From assembly GCA_016202695.1 (NCBI GenBank), contig JACQOE010000025.1, positions 1-64,000 on the forward strand: DNA of 64,000 nucleotides. The letters run 5' to 3'. The stretch is from Pseudomonadota bacterium (GTDB taxonomy: Bacteria > Pseudomonadota > Alphaproteobacteria > JACQOE01). The notes below the pieces were generated by a model, which was given only the letters and a program-made list of their open reading frames with translations, searched no databases and had not been told where the DNA came from. Numbering within the stretch: the first letter of the stretch is position 1; each line of letters begins with the position of its first letter. A program made the position numbers and the translations under genes. Below, piece by piece: positions 8,047-17,132 of the stretch.

Positions 8047-10140
8047 TCACGCCGCCCCCTCCTGGGGAACGGTGACGACGAGATTGCCCGAAGGCGCCAC
8101 CACGAAGCTCGCCCCGGGGCCGACGATGAGCGTCGATTCGCGCTCCTCCACCACCGCCGGTCCCTGGAAGGAGTCGCCCGGCTTCATTGCGTAGCGATCG
8201 TAGACCGCGGCCTCGACGAAGCCCTTGGCCTCGGGGAAGTAGACCGGCCGCTTGCCCTTGAGCGCCTTGCCCTTGCCGCCCGCGGCCAGCGTCACCTCGG
8301 TGGCGCTGCCGGCGATCTCGGCCTTGACCGAGACGCGGATGTTGATGAACTCCGCCGGCACGTCCGGGGGGGTGCGGGTGAACTTCTCGATATAGGCCTT
8401 CTCGAAGGCCTCGTTCAGCGCCGCCTTCGAGGCGGCCGTGTAGGGCCCGTCGGGAAGCTCGACCACCACCTCGAAGGCTTGGCCCACATAGCGGATGTCG
8501 GCGAGGCGCGTCACCTTGGCCTTCTTGGGATCGAGGCCGGTCTCGGCGATCACCGCCTTGGCGTTGTCCTCGAGCTTCCGGTAGGCCGCCTCGAGGTCGG
8601 TCCACTTCACCTGGTCGATCCGGACCGCGACCGTCGCCACCCGGTCGATCCGCGCCGGCGCCATCAGCAGCCCGAGCGCCGAGGCCACGCCCGCGGCCTT
8701 GGGGCAGATCACCTTCCTGAGGCCAAGCTTCTTGGCCACGTAGTAGGCGTGCACGGGGCCGGCCCCGCCGGTGGCGAGGATGGCGTAGCGGCGCGGGTCC
8801 TTGCCGCGCTCGGCGATGTGCACGCGCGCCGCCGAGGCCATGTTCTCGTTGACCACGTCGTAGATGCCCCAGGCGACCTCGGTGAGCGAGAGGCCGGTCT
8901 GCTTCATCAGCGGCGCCATCGCCCGCTCGGCGGCCTTGAGGTCGATCTTCATGGTGCCGCCGGCGAAGAAGTCGGGATTGAGGTAGCCGAGGAAGAAGTC
9001 GGCGTCGGTGACGGTTGCGTTGGTGCCGCCGCGCCCGTAGGAGGCAGGCCCCGGCTCCGAGCCCGCGCTCTGCGGCCCGACCTTCAAGAGCCCGATCTCG
9101 TCGATGTGGGCGATGGAGCCGCCGCCGGCGCCGATCTCGATCAGCTCGATCGAGGAGATGCGGATCGGAAAACCGCTCCCCTCGATGAAGCGCTTCTGGC
9201 GCGCGGCCTCGAAGGCGTAGGTGATGAGCGGCTGGCCGTTATCCACCACCGAGAGCTTGGCCGTGGTCCCGCCCATGTCGAAGGCGAGCACGTTGCCGCC
9301 CCCGTCCTCGGTGCCGAAGAAGGCGGCGGCCAGGGCCCCGGCCGCCGGCCCCGACTCGAGCAGCTGCACCGGCGAGCGCTTCGCCTCCTCGACGTTGGTC
9401 AGGCCGCCGTTGGAGAGCATGAGCTGGAAGGGCGCCCGCACCTGCCGCCCCTTGAGCTGACCGGCGATGTTGGCGAGGTAGACGTGCGCGAGGGGCTTGA
9501 TGAAGGCGTTGGCGGCGGTGGTCGAGGCCCGCTCGAACTCGCGGATCTCGGGGGCGACGTCGCAGGAGGCGCTGATCGCAACCTTCGGGTGCCGCTTCGC
9601 CACCCGCGCCGCCGCCGACCTCTCGTGCGACGGGTTCTTGTAGGAGTGCAGGAAGACGATGGCGATCGAGGTTGCGCCGTTCTTGACCAGCTCGTCGGCG
9701 ACCTTGTCGAGGCGCTGCTCGTCGAGCGGGGTCTTCACCGAGCCGTCGTGCTTGATCCGCTCGCCGACCTCGAGGCGCAGGTTGCGCGGGATCAGCGGCG
9801 CCGGCTTCTCGATGGCAATGTCGTAAAGCTCGTACTTGCGCTCGCGCCCGATCTCGAGGGTGTCGCGGAAGCCCTCGGTGGTGATCAGCCCGGTCACCGC
9901 GCCCTTGCGCTCGATCAGCGAGTTGGTGAACAGCGTCGTCGCGTGCACCACCCGCCCCATCTCCTCGGGCTTGAGCCCGTCCTCCTTGAGCAAGGTGTCG
10001 ATGCCGGTCATCACGCCGATCGAGGGATCGCCGTGGGTGGTGAGCACCTTGCGGTTGAACTGCCGGCCCGTCTCGCGGTCGTAGACCACGATGTCGGTGA
10101 AGGTGCCCCCGATGTCGATCCCGAGAGAGTACCTACTCAC
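8047..10140 (-). CDS. Hydantoinase A / oxoprolinase family subunit
   Basis: This is a 697-residue HyuA-family protein, the normal length. It begins with an ASKHA-type nucleotide-binding segment, GIDIGGTFTD, about 7 residues in. It carries a second phosphate-binding loop, FDMGGTTAKLSV, then GAGGGSIA and GPASYGRGG. These fit the ATP-using subunit that activates substrate for its HyuB partner, as in N-methylhydantoinase, 5-oxoprolinase and acetone carboxylase. I chose the GTG at 10140 because an AGGAGG element lies 10 bases before it. The ATG at 10164 would bury that element in the coding region. It is the first and only hyuA of an operon with four hyuB genes. Confidence 0.92.
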   Translation of the reverse strand: MSRYSLGIDIGGTFTDIVVYDRETGRQFNRKVLTTHGDPSIGVMTGIDTLLKEDGLKPEEMGRVVHATTLFTNSLIERKGAVTGLITTEGFRDTLEIGRERKYELYDIAIEKPAPLIPRNLRLEVGERIKHDGSVKTPLDEQRLDKVADELVKNGATSIAIVFLHSYKNPSHERSAAARVAKRHPKVAISASCDVAPEIREFERASTTAANAFIKPLAHVYLANIAGQLKGRQVRAPFQLMLSNGGLTNVEEAKRSPVQLLESGPAAGALAAAFFGTEDGGGNVLAFDMGGTTAKLSVVDNGQPLITYAFEAARQKRFIEGSGFPIRISSIELIEIGAGGGSIAHIDEIGLLKVGPQSAGSEPGPASYGRGGTNATVTDADFFLGYLNPDFFAGGTMKIDLKAAERAMAPLMKQTGLSLTEVAWGIYDVVNENMASAARVHIAERGKDPRRYAILATGGAGPVHAYYVAKKLGLRKVICPKAAGVASALGLLMAPARIDRVATVAVRIDQVKWTDLEAAYRKLEDNAKAVIAETGLDPKKAKVTRLADIRYVGQAFEVVVELPDGPYTAASKAALNEAFEKAYIEKFTRTPPDVPAEFINIRVSVKAEIAGSATEVTLAAGGKGKALKGKRPVYFPEAKGFVEAAVYDRYAMKPGDSFQGPAVVEERESTLIVGPGASFVVAPSGNLVVTVPQEGAA

Positions 10141-10150
10141 GACGCCGATC

Positions 10151-10157
10151 TCCTCCT
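10151..10157 (-). promoter_or_regulatory. Ribosome binding site that fixes the hyuA start
   Basis: On the minus strand AGGAGGA ends 10 bases before the GTG at 10140. This strong Shine-Dalgarno element favours the GTG over the in-frame ATG at 10164, which lies upstream of it. Confidence 0.7.
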
Positions 10158-10164
10158 GCCTCAT

Positions 10165-10623
10165 GGCGTTCGCCCCCGACGACCCCAGGGGCCGCCGTGC
10201 GGGCGGGGCGCGGGTTTGTCGCGCGGATGGATGGGGGTGCGAGCGCCTGGCTCGCATCCCTGCCCGGGAATCAGGGCCGCTTCGAGGGTTTCTGGTGGAA
10301 CCGTTCCCTGGTCCGGGTCGGACATGCCCGCCGCCGCCGATGCCGGCGCATCCCCGCCCCCGGCGGCGGAGGCTCGGGCGCCGTATTAGCCCATCCCCGC
10401 GCCCGGCGCAACCGCCCCGAAGGGGGGGCTGGAGACCCCTCCGGGGCCGGCCCCGGGCGGCGCCTCCGGCCCCCTCAGAGCCTGTTTCGATACTCGTCTC
10501 GGCCGCGACGCCGCCGATTTTGCCCGCTCCGGCAGGAGCCGGTCGTGCCCGAGCATGCTATAAGGCGAACGGCCGCCCCTCCGGGGGAGGGCGCTCGACC
10601 TTCCGCCCTCGGCCTCCCCGCCG
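10165..10623. other. Intergenic region between hyuA and a divergent membrane gene
   Basis: About 460 bases without a convincing gene separate two divergent transcription units, so promoters for both should lie here. The stretch is extremely GC-rich and holds a perfect 16-base palindrome, ccggggccggccccgg, at 10441-10456. I could not recognise a promoter or riboswitch with confidence. Reading frames that cross it are low-complexity shadows. Confidence 0.5.
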
Positions 10624-12060
10624 ATGCCCGATGCCATGACCCATCGCCCCGCGCATCCCGTCTCGGGCCTTGCCCTCCTCGCGGTGATCGCGGGCACGCT
10701 CGCGCGCGCCCTCTTCGGCCTCGACGGCGTGGGCCGGGCGGGGGACGCGGCGCTCCTCCTCTTCCTCGCCCTCGAATGGCCGCGGATACCCGTCTTCGGC
10801 AAGGCGTGCGCGGCGATCGCCCTGGCGATCGCGATCCTCGTCGCCGCCGCGCTCGCCGCGCCCCTGCCGGTGCTCGCGCGGGCGCTCGACCGGGCCGGCT
10901 ACATCGCCACCTTCTTCGCCGTGCTCGGCTATCTGCGCGACGCCGCCAGCACCTCGCCGCTGGTCCGCCGCTGCGGACGCCACGTCGTCGCCCAGCCGTC
11001 CGGCCGGCGCTACCTCGCGCTGGCGGTAGGAACCCATCTCTTCGCGGTGATCCTCAATTTCGGGGCGATGAACCTCCTCGGGGCAATGATCCTCGCCGGC
11101 ACGCGGGGCAACGCCCCAGGGACCGACCCGGGCGCCCGGACGCTGGCCGAACGGCGGATGATGAGCGCCATGCACCGCGGCTTCACCGTGGTGACCTCGT
11201 GGTCGCCGACGTCGATCTCGGTCCCGACCGTGCTCTCGGTGCTCCCCACCCTGAGCTGGGCGGCGATCGCGCCCTTCTGCGCGGTCACCGCGGCGGGGCT
11301 GACGGCGATCGGCTGGGCGCTCGACCGGATCGCCTTCCCGCGCGCCGCCCGCTCGGGCCCCGCTCAGCCCCCCGCCCCGCCCGCCGAGCGCTGGACGGTG
11401 CACCTCGGCGTCGTCCTTCTGGTCGGCACGATCCTCGGCGCGGCGCTCCTCGTCGAGGCCGCGCTTCGCACCACCATGATCATCGGCGTGATCGTCGCCG
11501 TGCCGGCGATCGGCACGGGTTGGATTCTGGTGCAGAAGGCCCGCCGGGGGGCGCGGCTCGCCCTCGCCCTCACGGCGCGGCGCCTCGGGCGCCATGTGCT
11601 GGCGATCTTCCCCACCTACCGGCTCGAGGTGGCGATCCTCGGCAGCGCGATCTTCGCCGGCTTCGCGCTCCAGCCGCTGATCCCGGCCGAATCGCTCGCC
11701 CGCGCCTATCAGGGGCTCGGCCTCCCCGCCGCCCTGATCCCGGCCGCCGCGCCTTGGCTGGTGGTGCTGCTCGGCTTCCTGGGCGTCAACCAGGTGGCGG
11801 TGGTGATCCTGCTCGGGGCGGTGCTCGGCGACGTGCGCGCGCTCGGGGTCGAGCCGGCCGCGCTCGCCGTCGCGCTAACCGGCGGGTGGGCGCTCGGCTC
11901 GGCCTCGTCGCCCTTCGGGGCGTCGATCCTGACGGTGGTGAGGCTCACCGGCTATCCGGCGGCGCGGATCACGGCGCGCTGGAACGGCCCCTACACGCTC
12001 GCCGGCCTGATCGCCGTCTCCGCCTGGGTGGTGGCGATCCAGGCCCTCGCCGGCCCCTGA
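10624..12060 (+). CDS. Polytopic membrane protein, possible permease
   Basis: This 478-residue protein is dominated by hydrophobic helices, about ten to twelve, beginning near residue 14 and continuing to the last 20 residues. Short charged loops such as RRCGRHVV and RRMMSAMHRG separate them. Conserved-looking polar segments within helices, such as TSWSPTSISVPTVL and SASSPFGASILT, resemble the substrate-binding hairpins of ion-transporter-superfamily carriers for organic acids. I do not recognise an exact family. It lies divergent to the hyu operon and convergent with an MmgE/PrpD gene (4-base gap between stops), so uptake of a substrate for these enzymes is a plausible but unproven role. An alternative ATG lies 12 bases inside. 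Confidence 0.6.
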   Translation: MPDAMTHRPAHPVSGLALLAVIAGTLARALFGLDGVGRAGDAALLLFLALEWPRIPVFGKACAAIALAIAILVAAALAAPLPVLARALDRAGYIATFFAVLGYLRDAASTSPLVRRCGRHVVAQPSGRRYLALAVGTHLFAVILNFGAMNLLGAMILAGTRGNAPGTDPGARTLAERRMMSAMHRGFTVVTSWSPTSISVPTVLSVLPTLSWAAIAPFCAVTAAGLTAIGWALDRIAFPRAARSGPAQPPAPPAERWTVHLGVVLLVGTILGAALLVEAALRTTMIIGVIVAVPAIGTGWILVQKARRGARLALALTARRLGRHVLAIFPTYRLEVAILGSAIFAGFALQPLIPAESLARAYQGLGLPAALIPAAAPWLVVLLGFLGVNQVAVVILLGAVLGDVRALGVEPAALAVALTGGWALGSASSPFGASILTVVRLTGYPAARITARWNGPYTLAGLIAVSAWVVAIQALAGP

Positions 12061-12064
12061 TCGC

Positions 12065-13468
12065 TCAGGGCTGGATCAGCCGGGCAAGCTCGGCCGCGTC
12101 CGCGAGCTCGGCGACGCCCCGGACGGCGGCGAGGATCGCCCTCTCGCGCTCCCGGTCGATGAGGCCGTCGGTCGCGGCCCGAAACTTGGCCTCAAGGTCG
12201 GACTCCGACAACGGGTTCAGGGGCCCGCCGCGGTAGCGCTCGTCCGCCCACTGGACCAGGCGCCGCCCGTCGTTGGTCTCGACCTCGAGGCGCGAGCGGA
12301 TGACGTCGGTGCCCTTGGCCTCGATCGCGGGATCGAGATGGGTGGTGATCCGGCGCTGCACCGCCTGGGTGAGCGGGTCCTGGATGAAGGCGTTGGTGAA
12401 CTCCCGCCGGCCGGCGCGGCGACGGATCAGGATCATGGCGAGGAGCGCCGCCATCGAGAACTTGGCCTGCAGGTGGTCGGCGGCGAGGGCGTAGCGGATC
12501 GGGTTGAGGATGTTGCTGCCGGCGTGGAAGCGGACCGCCTTCACCGCCTCCGGCTCGAGGTCGTGCTCGGTGACGAGCTTCAGCATCGCGTCCATCGCCT
12601 GGTGGGTGAGGATGCCCGAGGGATAGGGCTTGATGCTCACCCCCGGATCGACGATCGAGAAGGTGCGCCCGAACCCCTGGCCGAGCTTCTCCTCGCTCAC
12701 CCCCCCGGCGAACACCTGGCAGAAGCCCCAGGGCCCGTCGAGCGCGTCCGCGTCGGCGGTGAAGCCGCGCCGGGCGAGGAGCGCGGCGGTGACCCCGTTC
12801 TCGGCCGCGCGGCCGACGTGCAGGGGCTTGGTCATGGTGCCGAAGTTGACCCGGATGCCGGCGGCGAGGCTGGCGGCGATGCCGAGCGCGTGGCAAAGCG
12901 TGCGGCCCTCGAGGCCGAGGAGCTTGGCCGCCGCCGCGCAGGCGCCGAAGGTCCCGACCACGCCCGAGGAATGGAACCCGGTCTTGTAAATGCGCGGCTT
13001 AATCCACTCCGAAATCTTGCACTCGACCTCGAAGCCGGCCTGGAAGGCGGTCATGAAGGCGCGCCCCGAGACGCGCCCCACCCCTTGCGCCACCGCGAGC
13101 GCGGCGGCGAGTGGGGGTACCGTCGGGTGGGTGAGAAGCCCGTACTGGTGGCCGGGATCGCGCGAGACCTGGGTGTCGTCCCAGTCGTGGGCGTGCCCCG
13201 CAGTGCCGAGCACCCGCGCCGCCATCGCCATCGGCACCTTCGCCTCGCCGGCGCCGAGGAGGAGGGCCTCGGCCCGCCCGCCCTGGTGCTTCGCCTCCGC
13301 GATCAGGAGGTGGAGCGTCTCCTCGTCGGTGCCGGCGATGAAGAGCCCGAGGCCGTCGACCAGGCAGCGCTTGCCCGTCCGCACCGCCTCCTCGGGCAGG
13401 TCCTCGAAGCGCAGGCCCTCGACGAAACGGGCGGCCCCGGCGGTGATCGCGGTCTGGGTCGGGCTCAT
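12065..13468 (-). CDS. MmgE/PrpD family protein, copy 1
   Basis: This 467-residue protein matches the MmgE/PrpD family (2-methylcitrate dehydratase, iminodisuccinate epimerase, cis-aconitate decarboxylase relatives) in length and landmarks. It has an all-helical N-terminal half with the AHDWDD segment, a LLGLEGRTLCHALGIA-type helix, KPLHVGRAAENG, and a SIKPYPSGILTHQAMDA segment in the lid domain. Family members act on small hydroxy- or dicarboxylic acids. Many copies in soil bacteria have no known substrate. The gene is divergent from the panE-like gene 116 bases away and may share its regulation. A second member lies at 59203-60615. Confidence 0.85.
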   Translation of the reverse strand: MSPTQTAITAGAARFVEGLRFEDLPEEAVRTGKRCLVDGLGLFIAGTDEETLHLLIAEAKHQGGRAEALLLGAGEAKVPMAMAARVLGTAGHAHDWDDTQVSRDPGHQYGLLTHPTVPPLAAALAVAQGVGRVSGRAFMTAFQAGFEVECKISEWIKPRIYKTGFHSSGVVGTFGACAAAAKLLGLEGRTLCHALGIAASLAAGIRVNFGTMTKPLHVGRAAENGVTAALLARRGFTADADALDGPWGFCQVFAGGVSEEKLGQGFGRTFSIVDPGVSIKPYPSGILTHQAMDAMLKLVTEHDLEPEAVKAVRFHAGSNILNPIRYALAADHLQAKFSMAALLAMILIRRRAGRREFTNAFIQDPLTQAVQRRITTHLDPAIEAKGTDVIRSRLEVETNDGRRLVQWADERYRGGPLNPLSESDLEAKFRAATDGLIDRERERAILAAVRGVAELADAAELARLIQP

Positions 13469-13584
13469 CGTCTCGCGCTCCCCGGCGTCGGTTGCGGGCG
13501 GGCGGACTTAAGCAGGCGGGATGCGCCCTGGCAAGGCCCCCGCGGGCGGTGACAGGCGTGCGCGCCCCTGCTAAGAGGGGCGCG

Positions 13585-14517
13585 ATGGAGGGCGCGCTTC
13601 AGATCGCGGTCGCCGGCGCCGGGGCTACCGGCGCGTACTTGGCGGCGCGGCTCGCGGCGGCCGGGTTCGAGGTCACGCTCCTCGCCCGGGGGCCGAGCCT
13701 GGCCGCGATCCGCGAGCGCGGCATCGCCGTCGAGGGGCCGGGAGCCGAGCGGCTCAGCGCCCGCCCGGCGCGGGTGGTGGCCGCGGGCGAGGACGCGCCC
13801 GAGCCCGATCTGGTGCTGATCTGCCTGAAATCCTACGACACCGAGGCGGCGCTTCCCGCCCTCGCCCGCCTGGCCGGGAGTGACGCCCGGCTCCTCTGCC
13901 TTCAGAACGGGATCGGGAACGAGGACGTCCTCGCCCGCCGCTTCGGACGCGAGCGGGTGATGCCGGGAGTCCTCTACGTGGGCGCGGCGCGGATCGCGCC
14001 CGGGGTGGTGCGGCTCTCGGCCCCCGCCCGCATCGTGCTCGGACCCGCGCCCGAGGCCAACCGCGCCCGCGCCGAGGCCGCCCGCGGCGCCTTCGCCGCC
14101 GCCGGCATCGCTTGCGAGTGGGACGAGGACGTGCTCGCCTCGAAATGGCAGAAGTTCCTCTTCAACTCGGCCCTCAACCCGCTCACCGCCCTCACCGGGC
14201 TCCGGCTCGGCGCGATCCTCGCCGACGAGGGCGGGCGCAGGCTCTTCGCCGCCCTCCTCGACGAGGCGATCGCCGCCGCGCGGGCTGCGGCGACTCCCCT
14301 CAAGCCGGATGCGCGCGAGCGGGTGATGGAGGTCGCGGGGCGGATGGACATCTCCTCGTCGATGGCCGAGGACCTGGCCGCCGGCCGACGGATCGAGATC
14401 GAGGCCTTCAGCGGCCACGTCCGGCGCCTCGCCCGCGAGGCCGGGCTTGAGACCCCGGTCACCGACACCGTGCACGCGCTCCTTGCGCTCCGCGCCGCCG
14501 CCGAGAGGAAACCATGA
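13585..14517 (+). CDS. Ketopantoate reductase family protein (PanE/ApbA-like)
   Basis: This 310-residue NAD(P)-dependent reductase has a Rossmann GAGATG motif at residues 11-16 and the C-terminal-domain catalytic lysine in SKWQK (about residue 187), followed by FNSALNPLTAL, typical of 2-dehydropantoate 2-reductases. It overlaps the next gene by 4 bases (ATGA) in an apparent three-gene operon with two amidohydrolases. A catabolic 2-keto-acid reductase is therefore at least as likely as pantothenate synthesis. I start at 13585, where the Rossmann fold begins; an upstream ATG at 13492 adds a low-complexity tail. Confidence 0.85.
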   Translation: MEGALQIAVAGAGATGAYLAARLAAAGFEVTLLARGPSLAAIRERGIAVEGPGAERLSARPARVVAAGEDAPEPDLVLICLKSYDTEAALPALARLAGSDARLLCLQNGIGNEDVLARRFGRERVMPGVLYVGAARIAPGVVRLSAPARIVLGPAPEANRARAEAARGAFAAAGIACEWDEDVLASKWQKFLFNSALNPLTALTGLRLGAILADEGGRRLFAALLDEAIAAARAAATPLKPDARERVMEVAGRMDISSSMAEDLAAGRRIEIEAFSGHVRRLAREAGLETPVTDTVHALLALRAAAERKP

Positions 14518-15374
14518 GCAACCCGGCGATCACCGGCGAGGGCCGGAGGCCCCGGCTTGCCGCCCCGCCCGGCGCCTGCGAGTGCCACTCGCATGTCTAC
14601 GGGCCCTTCTCGCGCTTCCCCCTCGCGCCGGGACGGAAACCCCACGCCGAGGCGCCGGTCGCGGCCTACGAGCGGCTCCTCGCCCGGCTCGGGTTCGCGC
14701 GCGGCGTCATCGTGCAGCCCTCGGCCTACGCCGCCGACAACGCCTGCACCCTCGCCGCCATCGCGGAGATGGGGACCGACCGCGCCCGCGGGGTGGCGGT
14801 GACCCGGCCCGAGGTTTCGCGGGCCGAGCTCGGTCGCCTGCACGCGGGCGGCATCCGGGGAATGCGCTTCTACCTCTTCGCCCCCGACCTCGGGCTCGAG
14901 GTGATCGACGAGATGGCCCGTCGCATCGCCCCCTTGGGGTGGCACGTGGACGTGCAGGGCGACGGGCGGAAACTCCCCGACTGGATTCCGACTCTGGCGC
15001 GCCTGCCGGTGGACGTGGTGATCGACCACATCGGCCGCATCCCGCCCGAGAGCGGGACGGAGAACCCGGCGTTTGCGGCCCTCCTCGGCTTCGTCGAGAC
15101 GGGACGGTGCTGGGTCAAGCTCTCGGCCCCCTACTACGGCTCGCGCCAGGGCCCGCCGGCCTACGCCGACATCGCCCCGCGGGTAAAGGCGCTCATCGCC
15201 GCCCGGCCCGACCGGCTGGTCTGGGCGGCAAACTGGCCGCACCCCTCCTTCGCCGTGGGGGAGAAGCCGGACGACGCCGACCTCCTCGACCTCCTCCTCG
15301 ACTGGGCGCCGAAGGAGGAAACCCGCCGGATGATCCTCGCCGACAATCCGGCGCGGCTCTACGGCTTCGCGTGA
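14514..15374 (+). CDS. Amidohydrolase family 2 protein (LigI-like), copy 1
   Basis: This 286-residue TIM-barrel hydrolase has the N-terminal CECHSHVYGP motif (His25 and His27), VIDHIGRIP in mid-barrel and WAANWPHP near the end. These match the family of 2-pyrone-4,6-dicarboxylate lactonase and related ring-cleavage hydrolases. The acidic residue found in TDWPH-type motifs of LigI is Asn here, so the exact reaction may differ. The start overlaps panE by 4 bases and the end overlaps a paralogue by 4 bases, suggesting translational coupling of all three. Confidence 0.85.
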   Translation: MSNPAITGEGRRPRLAAPPGACECHSHVYGPFSRFPLAPGRKPHAEAPVAAYERLLARLGFARGVIVQPSAYAADNACTLAAIAEMGTDRARGVAVTRPEVSRAELGRLHAGGIRGMRFYLFAPDLGLEVIDEMARRIAPLGWHVDVQGDGRKLPDWIPTLARLPVDVVIDHIGRIPPESGTENPAFAALLGFVETGRCWVKLSAPYYGSRQGPPAYADIAPRVKALIAARPDRLVWAANWPHPSFAVGEKPDDADLLDLLLDWAPKEETRRMILADNPARLYGFA

Positions 15375-16222
15375 GCGGCGCCGTACCGGGCCGCACGCCC
15401 CGGCTCGTCGCCCCGCTGGGGGCGTGCGACTGCCTGGCCCACGTCTTCGGGCCCAGGGCCCGCTTCCCCTACCCCGCCGGCATCGAGGCCCCGCCCGACC
15501 TTCCGCTCGAAGACTACGAGCGGGTGCGCGCGCGGCTCGGGCTCGCGCGGGCAGTGCTGGTGCAGCTCCCCCACTATGCAACCGACAACGCCTGCATTCT
15601 CGATGCTGTAGCCCGCCTCGGGCCCGCCCGCGCCCGGGCGGTGGCGGTCACCCGCCCGGAGGTCGACGCGGCCGAGCTTGCGCGGCTCGACGCGGACGGG
15701 GTGCGCGCGCTCCGGTTCCTTCTCTTCGCGCCCTACCTCCGGCTCGACGTGATCGGGGAGGTGGCGCGCCGCATCGCCCCCTTCGGCTGGCACGTCGAGG
15801 TCCAGGGCGACGGTCGCGACCTTCCCGACCAGATCCCGGTCCTCGCCCGCCTGCCGGTGGCGGTGGTGATCGACCACCTGGGCCGCATCCCGGCCGAGGG
15901 CGGGACGGACCACCCGGCCTTCCGCGCCCTCCTCGCCTTCGTCGAGGGCGGCCGCTGCTGGGTCAAGCTCTCGGCGCCCTATCACGCCTCGCGGACCGGC
16001 CCGCCCGATTATGCCGACCTCGCGCCGCGGGCGCGGGCGCTGATCGCGGCGCGGCCCGACCGGATGCTGTGGGCGAGCAACTGGCCCCACGCGCTCCGGC
16101 GCCCCGGGGAGAAACCGGACGACGCCGACCTCCTCGATCTCCTCCTCGATTGGGCGCCGGAGGCGGAGACGCGGCGGCTGATCCTGGTCGAGAACCCGGC
16201 GAGGCTGTACGGCTTCGACTAG
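15371..16222 (+). CDS. Amidohydrolase family 2 protein (LigI-like), copy 2 with altered HxH
   Basis: This 283-residue paralogue of the preceding gene starts with a GTG that overlaps the previous TGA (gtga). It keeps VIDHLGRIP, a WVKLSAPY segment and WASNWPHA. The first histidine of the family HxH signature is replaced: the N-terminus reads CDCLAHVFGP, so Leu22 stands where copy 1 has His25, while His24 is retained. The loss may change substrate or make the copy a non-catalytic partner. A longer frame extends upstream to 14447, but that part is a shadow of copy 1. Its 3' end overlaps the convergent aldolase gene by 4 bases. Confidence 0.85.
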   Translation: MSGAVPGRTPRLVAPLGACDCLAHVFGPRARFPYPAGIEAPPDLPLEDYERVRARLGLARAVLVQLPHYATDNACILDAVARLGPARARAVAVTRPEVDAAELARLDADGVRALRFLLFAPYLRLDVIGEVARRIAPFGWHVEVQGDGRDLPDQIPVLARLPVAVVIDHLGRIPAEGGTDHPAFRALLAFVEGGRCWVKLSAPYHASRTGPPDYADLAPRARALIAARPDRMLWASNWPHALRRPGEKPDDADLLDLLLDWAPEAETRRLILVENPARLYGFD

Positions 16223-17004
16223 CGCTTGATCCCCCTGAGGAGGCCGGTCCGCTGCTTCATGCCGCCCATCAGCAAGGCGAGGTCGTTGCCGGCGAGGATG
16301 AACTGCGCCCCCATCTTGATGTAGCGCTCCATCAACGGCGGGTCGTAGACGCCGCCCATGCCGGGAAACTTGCCGTGCTTGCGGCAGGCGGCGATCACCC
16401 GCTCGTAGGCGGCGACCACACGCTTGTGGCCGTATTGGCCGGAGATGCCCATCTCGGCGGTCAGGTCGCTGGTGCCGATGAGGAGCACGTCCACCCCCTC
16501 GACGGCGGCGATCTTGTCGGCGTTCCTGATCGCCTCCGGGCTCTCCAGCATCACCACCACCAGGGTGTTGTCGTTCATCAGCCTAGTGGCCTCGGCCGCG
16601 GGCACCGCCGCATATTCCATCTGCGCCTGGCCGCCGGCGACCGAGCGATGGCCCACCGGCGGGTACTTGGTGTTGTTGACCACCCGGCGCGCCTCCGCGA
16701 CCGTGTTCACGTGCGGTACCACCACGCCGAGCGCGCCGCCGTCCAGAACCCGGGTGGCGTGATAGTGCTCGTGGCCGGGAACCCGCACGATGGGAGTGAT
16801 GCCGGCATCGAGCGCGGCGATCCCGACCTGCACGCAGGTGTCGATCGACATGGTGTTGTGCTCCATGTCGAGGAACAACCAGTCGAAGCCCGAGACCTTG
16901 GCGATCTTGGCGATGTCCACCGTGCGCGCGAGGCGGATGCCGCAGCCGAGGGCGAGCTCGCCCTTCTGCAGCTTCTCCTTGGTGTGGTTGGGTACGAGCG
17001 CCAT
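16219..17004 (-). CDS. HpcH/HpaI aldolase family protein, copy 1
   Basis: This 261-residue class II aldolase-type protein has family marks: a FLDMEHNTMS segment, an IVRVPG strand, a VVMLESPEAI metal-ligand Glu strand and IGTSDLTAEMG. HpcH/HpaI enzymes use a divalent metal to cleave 4-hydroxy-2-keto acids to pyruvate or oxaloacetate and an aldehyde. A clear paralogue lies directly upstream at 17133-17921. Together with the LigI-like hydrolases converging on it, this fits breakdown of a ring-cleavage product, although no complete pathway is visible. Confidence 0.88.
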   Translation of the reverse strand: MALVPNHTKEKLQKGELALGCGIRLARTVDIAKIAKVSGFDWLFLDMEHNTMSIDTCVQVGIAALDAGITPIVRVPGHEHYHATRVLDGGALGVVVPHVNTVAEARRVVNNTKYPPVGHRSVAGGQAQMEYAAVPAAEATRLMNDNTLVVVMLESPEAIRNADKIAAVEGVDVLLIGTSDLTAEMGISGQYGHKRVVAAYERVIAACRKHGKFPGMGGVYDPPLMERYIKMGAQFILAGNDLALLMGGMKQRTGLLRGIKR

Positions 17005-17132
17005 GGCCGTGACCTTTCGTTCCGGTTGTCCATAGGGTGTGCGTCCCTCCCGGCCCGCTCGCGGTAGGGGCGGGCGGAGAGCCCCGCGCGCGGCCCATTC
17101 TTGGGCGGCGCCGCGGCCGACGCAAGGCCGCC

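Noticed and set aside
3245-8194. A 1649-residue open frame on the plus strand across the hyuB genes
   Set aside because: The translation is low-complexity antisense of four HyuB genes (repeats of HRDE and similar). High GC suppresses stop codons on the opposite strand.
10441-10456. The ccggggccggccccgg palindrome as a regulatory site
   Set aside because: Perfect GC palindromes of this size are expected in DNA of this composition, and it does not match a known operator.
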